Below are positions 60,519-64,000 of a stretch of 64,000 nt of DNA, piece after piece. Source of the stretch: Sphingomonas sp. OK281. Its GTDB lineage: Bacteria; Pseudomonadota; Alphaproteobacteria; Sphingomonadales; Sphingomonadaceae. The stretch's first letter is position 1. Every line of letters starts with the position of its first letter. Both the position numbers and the translations under genes were made by a program. Under the pieces are notes generated by a model. It was not told the DNA's origin. It saw only the letters and a list, made by a program, of their open reading frames with translations, and searched no databases. The stretch is taken from positions 558,001-622,000 of the forward strand of contig NZ_FOVZ01000001.1 of assembly GCF_900115295.1 (NCBI RefSeq). Reading direction: 5' to 3'.

Positions 60519-61048
60519 GGCGTGATCCAGTCTGATTCGGTGGCGATGGCGTGGAGCGGGACGTCCCACGGGTCTGGGGTCAGCGTGTCGACTTCCTGCA
60601 CCGACAACGCAACCCCGACGCGCCACGCGTTCGGATGTGCGAGGAAAGCGCGGTCGTAATAGCCGGCGCCTTGTCCGATCCGGTTGCCGCTGCGATCGAA
60701 GCCGACGAGCGGGGTCAGGATGATGTCGGGTTCGAGTTCGGCTGCGTCCTCTGCTGGCTGGTGCAACCCGAACGGCCCGGCGACCAGTGCCGCCTCGGTT
60801 GCCCAGGCAAGGAAGCGCATCGGCAGCGAGCGGCGGACGACATGGGGCAGGGCGATGACGCATCCGGCATCGACCGCGGCGCGCGCGAAAGGCGAGGGGT
60901 CCGCTTCGCCGCCGAACGGGACATAGGAGGCGACCGTCAATCCGGATTTCAGCCGTGCCAGAAACGCCGACGGAACAGGAAGCTCGACCGGCCGGCGCGC
61001 TTCTCGCGCGGCGCGGAGCGAGGCTCTCAGCGCGCTCTTGTCGGTCAT
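60515..61048 (-). CDS. 5-formyltetrahydrofolate cyclo-ligase
   Basis: 177-aa enzyme that converts 5-formyl-THF to 5,10-methenyl-THF with ATP. The family motifs are SYVPFGGEADPSPF and the ATP/Mg loop VGFDRSGNRIGQGAGYYDR (G-x-G-x-G-Y-Y-D/R). The N terminus is KSALRASLRAAR. ATG 61048 chosen; GTG 61054 is an alternative. In many proteobacteria the gene lies directly downstream of 6S RNA, as here. Confidence 0.94.
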   Translation of the reverse strand: MTDKSALRASLRAAREARRPVELPVPSAFLARLKSGLTVASYVPFGGEADPSPFARAAVDAGCVIALPHVVRRSLPMRFLAWATEAALVAGPFGLHQPAEDAAELEPDIILTPLVGFDRSGNRIGQGAGYYDRAFLAHPNAWRVGVALSVQEVDTLTPDPWDVPLHAIATESDWITP

Positions 61049-61074
61049 GCGCACGCGACCTTCGAATGTGGTGT

Positions 61075-61237
61075 TGTGGCGGGCCCACCATGGCCGTGTG
61101 CCGGGTTATCCACTGACGCACGGTACGTCAGGTGGGGACCATGTGCTTCGGACCAGGATCCTAACAGGGACAGCCCCCTATGGATGATGAATAGCCTCAG
61201 GGATAATAAAGGCTCGTACCGGGCAGAACCCGCCACA
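61075..61237 (-). ncRNA. ssrS: 6S RNA (SsrS), between zapA and 5-formyl-THF cyclo-ligase
   Basis: The zapA - 6S - cyclo-ligase order is conserved in proteobacteria. The 163-nt candidate is closed by a perfect 9-bp stem, TGTGGCGGG with CCCGCCACA, at its ends (61229-61237 and 61075-61083 on the plus strand). Inside are further paired G/C-rich segments around a less paired centre, the open-promoter mimic that binds sigma-70 RNA polymerase. It starts 7 bp after the zapA stop. Boundaries are inferred from the stem; no covariance search was possible. Confidence 0.78.
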
Positions 61238-61243
61238 GCCAAT

Positions 61244-61552
61244 CTAGGCGTTGGGCGGGCTAAGCTCAAGGGCTTGCGCGAGGCCTTCGAGACGATCGGC
61301 GATCCGCGTGAGTGCGATCTCGCTGACCGCCGAACCTTCGGGTGGGCGATGCGCGGCTTCGTCGAGGTCGTCGGCGAGCATCAGCGCGACGAACAGCATC
61401 GCGCGCTCGGCGCTGAGACCGCCTGCGGCACGGTCCGCGGTCGCCCAGCGCTCGGCGACCATCGCACCCAGCAGGCGGACGCGCGACTCTTCGCCGTCGC
61501 GACAGGCGACCGCATGCGGACGACCGCCGATATCGAGCATGACCTGTGCCAT
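61244..61552 (-). CDS. zapA: Cell division protein ZapA
   Basis: 102-aa ZapA, which bundles FtsZ filaments at the septum. AQVMLDIGGRPHAVACRDGEESRVRLLG is the N-terminal beta/alpha ZapA domain. The coiled-coil C-terminal helix is RIADRLEGLAQALEL. ATG at 61550-61552 overlaps the stop of the small upstream gene by 1 base (TGATG). The gene order with 6S RNA and cyclo-ligase supports the call. Confidence 0.92.
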   Translation of the reverse strand: MAQVMLDIGGRPHAVACRDGEESRVRLLGAMVAERWATADRAAGGLSAERAMLFVALMLADDLDEAAHRPPEGSAVSEIALTRIADRLEGLAQALELSPPNA

Positions 61553-61773
61553 CAGTTGGGGCTCCCGCGGGTGATCACGTCGTCGAGTGCGGCGACGGCT
61601 TCGGCCATCCGCGCCTTGAGGGCTGCATGGCGCTTGGCGAGGGCATCGCCGGCTTCGGCACGGGCAGCGATAGCGGATTCGATCCGCGCGATCGCCGCGT
61701 CGATCCGTTCTACGGCAGTAGGCGCGTCGCCCCGGTCGACGGGCGTCGGCGCATCGGTAATTGTGTCTGACAT
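61552..61773 (-). CDS. Small coiled-coil protein, 73 aa, upstream of zapA
   Basis: ATG 61773. Strongly Ala/Arg/Glu-rich with a regular heptad pattern from about residue 20: [43 protein letters not shown]. Overlaps zapA by TGATG. Function unknown; position suggests a partner of ZapA, like ZapB in size, but no homology is claimed. DUF4164-like possibilities exist. Confidence 0.8.
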   Translation of the reverse strand: MSDTITDAPTPVDRGDAPTAVERIDAAIARIESAIAARAEAGDALAKRHAALKARMAEAVAALDDVITRGSPN

Positions 61774-61917
61774 AGCATGCGAGATAGCATGGCCGGGAGG
61801 CGCGACAAGCCGGTTTCGCCCTTGCGATCAGCGATCCACGGTGTTGACAGGGCGCCCCACCGCCCCGCAAAGGCTGCGCGCCCGGAACGGACTCGCGGGC
61901 GTAGCGGAGAGACAGCA

Positions 61918-62928
61918 ATGACGGTCAAGGTTGCGATCAACGGTTTCGGGCGCATCGGCCGTCTCGTCGCCCGTGCGGTACTCGAACAGTCGAACGGCGC
62001 ACTCGAACTCGTCGCGATCAACGATCTCGGCGATGCCAAGTCGAACGCCTGGCTGTTCAAGCGCGACAGCGTGCACGGCAAGTATCCGGGTGAGGTTTCG
62101 GCCGAAGGCAACGAGTTGGTCGTCGACGGCAAGCGCATCCGCGTCACCGCCGAGCGTGACCCGGCAAACCTGCCGCACGCCGAGCTGGGCGTCGACATCG
62201 TGCTCGAGTGCACCGGCTTCTTCACCGACAAGGCGAGCTGCCAGAAGCATCTCGACGCGGGCGCGAAGAAGGTGCTGATCTCGGCGCCGGGCAAGAACGT
62301 CGACCTGACCGTCGTCTACGGCGTGAACCACGACAAGCTGACCGCCGAGCACACGATCGTCTCTAATGCGTCGTGCACCACGAACTGCCTCGCGCCCGTC
62401 GCCAAGGTGCTGAACGATGCGATCGGCATCGAGCGCGGCCTGATGACGACCGTGCATGCCTACACCAACGACCAGAAGATCCTCGACCAGATCCACCCGG
62501 ACCTGCGTCGCGCGCGCGCTGCTGCGATGTCGATGATCCCGACGACTACGGGTGCGGCTCGTGCGGTTGCGGAAGTTCTGCCGGAGCTGAAGGGCAAGCT
62601 CGACGGCTCGGCGATCCGCGTGCCGGTGCCGGACGTGTCGCTGATCGACCTGACCTTCACGCCGTCGCGCGACACGACGCGTGAAGAGGTGAATGCGGTG
62701 CTGAAGGCGGCCTCCGAGAGCGGCCCGCTGGTCGGTGTGCTCGACTGGTCGGACGAGCCGCTCGTCTCGATCGATCTCCAGCATACTCCGGCCTCGTCGA
62801 CGATCGACAGCCTGGAGACCGCAGTGATCGACGGCAAGCTGGTCCGCGTCGTCAGCTGGTACGATAACGAGTGGGGCTTCTCGAACCGGATGGTCGATAC
62901 GGCGACCGCGATGGCGAAGTTCATCTAA
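61918..62928 (+). CDS. gap: Type I glyceraldehyde-3-phosphate dehydrogenase
   Basis: 336-aa [18 protein letters not shown] is the NAD loop; the catalytic Cys lies in [13 protein letters not shown] (near residue 156), and the His partner and phosphate site in [10 protein letters not shown] and [23 protein letters not shown] is the C-terminal signature. ATG 61918 has GGAGAG upstream. A TTGACA at 61844-61849 may be the -35 of its promoter; the matching -10 is weak. Confidence 0.97.
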   Translation: MTVKVAINGFGRIGRLVARAVLEQSNGALELVAINDLGDAKSNAWLFKRDSVHGKYPGEVSAEGNELVVDGKRIRVTAERDPANLPHAELGVDIVLECTGFFTDKASCQKHLDAGAKKVLISAPGKNVDLTVVYGVNHDKLTAEHTIVSNASCTTNCLAPVAKVLNDAIGIERGLMTTVHAYTNDQKILDQIHPDLRRARAAAMSMIPTTTGAARAVAEVLPELKGKLDGSAIRVPVPDVSLIDLTFTPSRDTTREEVNAVLKAASESGPLVGVLDWSDEPLVSIDLQHTPASSTIDSLETAVIDGKLVRVVSWYDNEWGFSNRMVDTATAMAKFI

Positions 62929-62953
62929 GCTCGCGATTTATGCGTCCCCTGTT

Positions 62954-63027
62954 CCGTTCGCTTCGAGCGCAGTCGAGAAGTCGTCTCCCGTGACAGATGG
63001 CGTCTCGACTGCGCTCGACACGAACGG
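62954..63027. repeat. Family D inverted repeat, short form
   Basis: CCGTTCGCTTCGAGCGCAGTCGAGA (62954-62978) with TCTCGACTGCGCTCGACACGAACGG (63003-63027). It lies between gap and the MOSC gene and contains no start codon used by a gene. Confidence 0.88.
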
Positions 63028-63061
63028 GGAGGGGGCGGTGGCTCAGGCCCCGGCCTCGACG

Positions 63062-63523
63062 ATGGCTGGCTCGATCGCCGGCATCGCGCGCCACGCCCGC
63101 GCCAAGAGCCCGATGGAGGTCATCGACGATGTCGAGATCACCATCGAGGCTGGCCTGCACGGCGACTTCCGCGGTCGCGTGAAGCCCGGTGGCAAGGGGC
63201 GGCGGCAGGTCACGTTGCTCGAACGTGGCGACTGGGACGCGGCGATGGCCGAAGTCGGGCGCGATATTCCGTGGTACGAGCGGCGTGCGAACCTGCTCGT
63301 CGACAGCTTCGACCTTCCCCAGATACCTGGCACGCGGCTCCGCATCGGCGCGGACGTCGTGCTGGAGGTGACGCGCCACACCGATCCGTGCGACCGCATG
63401 GATGCACTGGCGCCAGGATTGTTCGCTGCGCTGACGCCGGACTGGCGGGGCGGGGCCTGTACCCGAGTTTTGATGGGCGGCAGAATCGCCGTCGGTGATG
63501 AGATCAGGATCGAAGAACCATGA
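63062..63523 (+). CDS. MOSC domain-containing protein
   Basis: 153-aa protein. MAGSIAGIARHARAKSPMEVIDDVEIT begins the domain. GDFRGRVKPGGKGRRQVTLLE is the family block before the conserved Cys. RHTDPCDRMDALAPGL holds the MOSC Cys near residue 112. MOSC proteins handle sulfur in molybdenum cofactor enzymes. ATG 63062 is selected; upstream codons lie in the family D repeat. Its TGA overlaps the pgk ATG (ATGA). Confidence 0.9.
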   Translation: MAGSIAGIARHARAKSPMEVIDDVEITIEAGLHGDFRGRVKPGGKGRRQVTLLERGDWDAAMAEVGRDIPWYERRANLLVDSFDLPQIPGTRLRIGADVVLEVTRHTDPCDRMDALAPGLFAALTPDWRGGACTRVLMGGRIAVGDEIRIEEP

Positions 63524-64000
63524 CCAAGCCATTCAAGACGCTCGACGATATTGGCGATATCCGCGGCAAGCGCGTGCTCGTCCGCGAAGACCTCAACGTG
63601 CCGATGGCCGAGGGTCACGTCACCGACGATACCCGCCTGCGCGCCACCGTCGCGACGGTTGGCGAACTCGCCGACAAGGGCGCGATCGTCCTAGTGCTCG
63701 CGCATTTCGGTCGTCCCAAGGGCGTGCCGAGCCCCGAATTCTCGCTGTCGCAAGTCGTGAAGCCGTACAGCGAAGTGCTGGGCCGCGAAGTCCGCTACAT
63801 CGATTGGGAAGGGGCCGACGCCGCCGTTGCGACGCTCGAACCCGGCGATATCGCGGTTCTAGAGAACACGCGCTTCTTTGGCGGCGAGGAGACCAACGAC
63901 GCGGCGGTCGTCCAGCGTTTCGCAAGCCTTGGCGATCTCTACGTCAACGATGCCTTCTCAGCTGCGCACCGCGCGCATGCCTCGACCGAGGGTCTTGCCC
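63520..64000 (+). CDS. pgk: Phosphoglycerate kinase (3' end outside window)
   Basis: First 160 residues of Pgk. It starts with TKPFKTLDDIGD, then RVLVREDLNVPMAEG (the D-x-N 3-phosphoglycerate site), ATVGELADKGAIVLVLAHFGRPKG, VAVLENTRFFGGEETND and LGDLYVNDAFSAAHRAHAS. The frame is open to the window end. Coupled to the MOSC gene and close to gap, a gap-MOSC-pgk cluster. Confidence 0.97.
   Translation, partial: MTKPFKTLDDIGDIRGKRVLVREDLNVPMAEGHVTDDTRLRATVATVGELADKGAIVLVLAHFGRPKGVPSPEFSLSQVVKPYSEVLGREVRYIDWEGADAAVATLEPGDIAVLENTRFFGGEETNDAAVVQRFASLGDLYVNDAFSAAHRAHASTEGLA

Noticed and set aside
61844..61872. Sigma-70 promoter of gap
   Set aside because: TTGACA is present, but the -10 at 17 bp (GCAAAG) is poor. 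It is mentioned only under gap and not listed as a feature.
62990..63061. Upstream GTG start of the MOSC gene
   Set aside because: The codons lie in a family D inverted repeat, and the extra residues do not resemble the domain. ATG 63062 is preferred.

Overview
The window is a 64 kb chromosomal segment of a GC-rich alphaproteobacterium, most likely Sphingomonas or a close relative. This rests on sequence character: a PhoK/SPAP-type alkaline phosphatase, a tonB-exbB-exbD-exbD operon, the order zapA - 6S RNA - 5-formyl-THF cyclo-ligase, an alphaproteobacterial RNase P RNA, frequent GTG starts with 4-bp gene overlaps, and several families of short GC-rich inverted repeats. No phage, IS element, plasmid or CRISPR signature was seen. 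Coding density is high, and most spacers over 100 bp hold inverted repeats or RNA genes.

Layout. 1-5.5 kb: fumarylacetoacetase-family fragment, tRNA-Arg, queuosine-precursor transporter, purC-purS-purQ, a DUF4349 lipoprotein. 5.5-16.7 kb: kynureninase with an alpha/beta hydrolase, parC, a GGDEF/EAL protein, a DUF1285-NUDIX-cca operon, a GNAT, folB. 16.9-19.6 kb: TonB/ExbB/ExbD energy-transduction operon. 20-25 kb: repeat-rich stretch with a hexanucleotide microsatellite touching the dcd stop codon, an amidase, rnpB and a large TPR/TonB-C protein. 25-28.8 kb: SulP transporter plus beta-carbonic anhydrase, J-domain protein, ferredoxin-like protein, SufE.

28.9-32.8 kb is the most distinctive region: a phage-shock (Psp) locus. 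A divergent PspF enhancer-binding protein faces a clear sigma-54 promoter. The promoter reads into an unlisted 47-codon membrane or exported peptide gene, then pspA, pspB, pspC and four further small membrane-anchored proteins. PspB, PspC and the four extra proteins share variants of one C-terminal coiled-coil motif, so this looks like a PspB-like family expanded within one operon.

32.9-47.7 kb: cation/proton antiporter, beta-helix protein, PhoK-like phosphatase, DsbD-like reductase, a three-gene cluster (circularly permuted ATP-grasp, alpha-E, transglutaminase fold without its catalytic Cys), leucyltransferase Bpt, threonine deaminase, a dehydrogenase and an amidohydrolase. 47.7-56.6 kb: a fatty-acid/CoA block (TesB thioesterase, two acyl-CoA dehydrogenases, FadB-like bifunctional enzyme, serine hydrolase, acyl-CoA ligase). 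56.9-64 kb: glpK, AI-2E family permease, two identical tRNA-Asp genes, DUF2842, 5-formyl-THF cyclo-ligase, 6S RNA, zapA, then gap, a MOSC protein and the 5' part of pgk.
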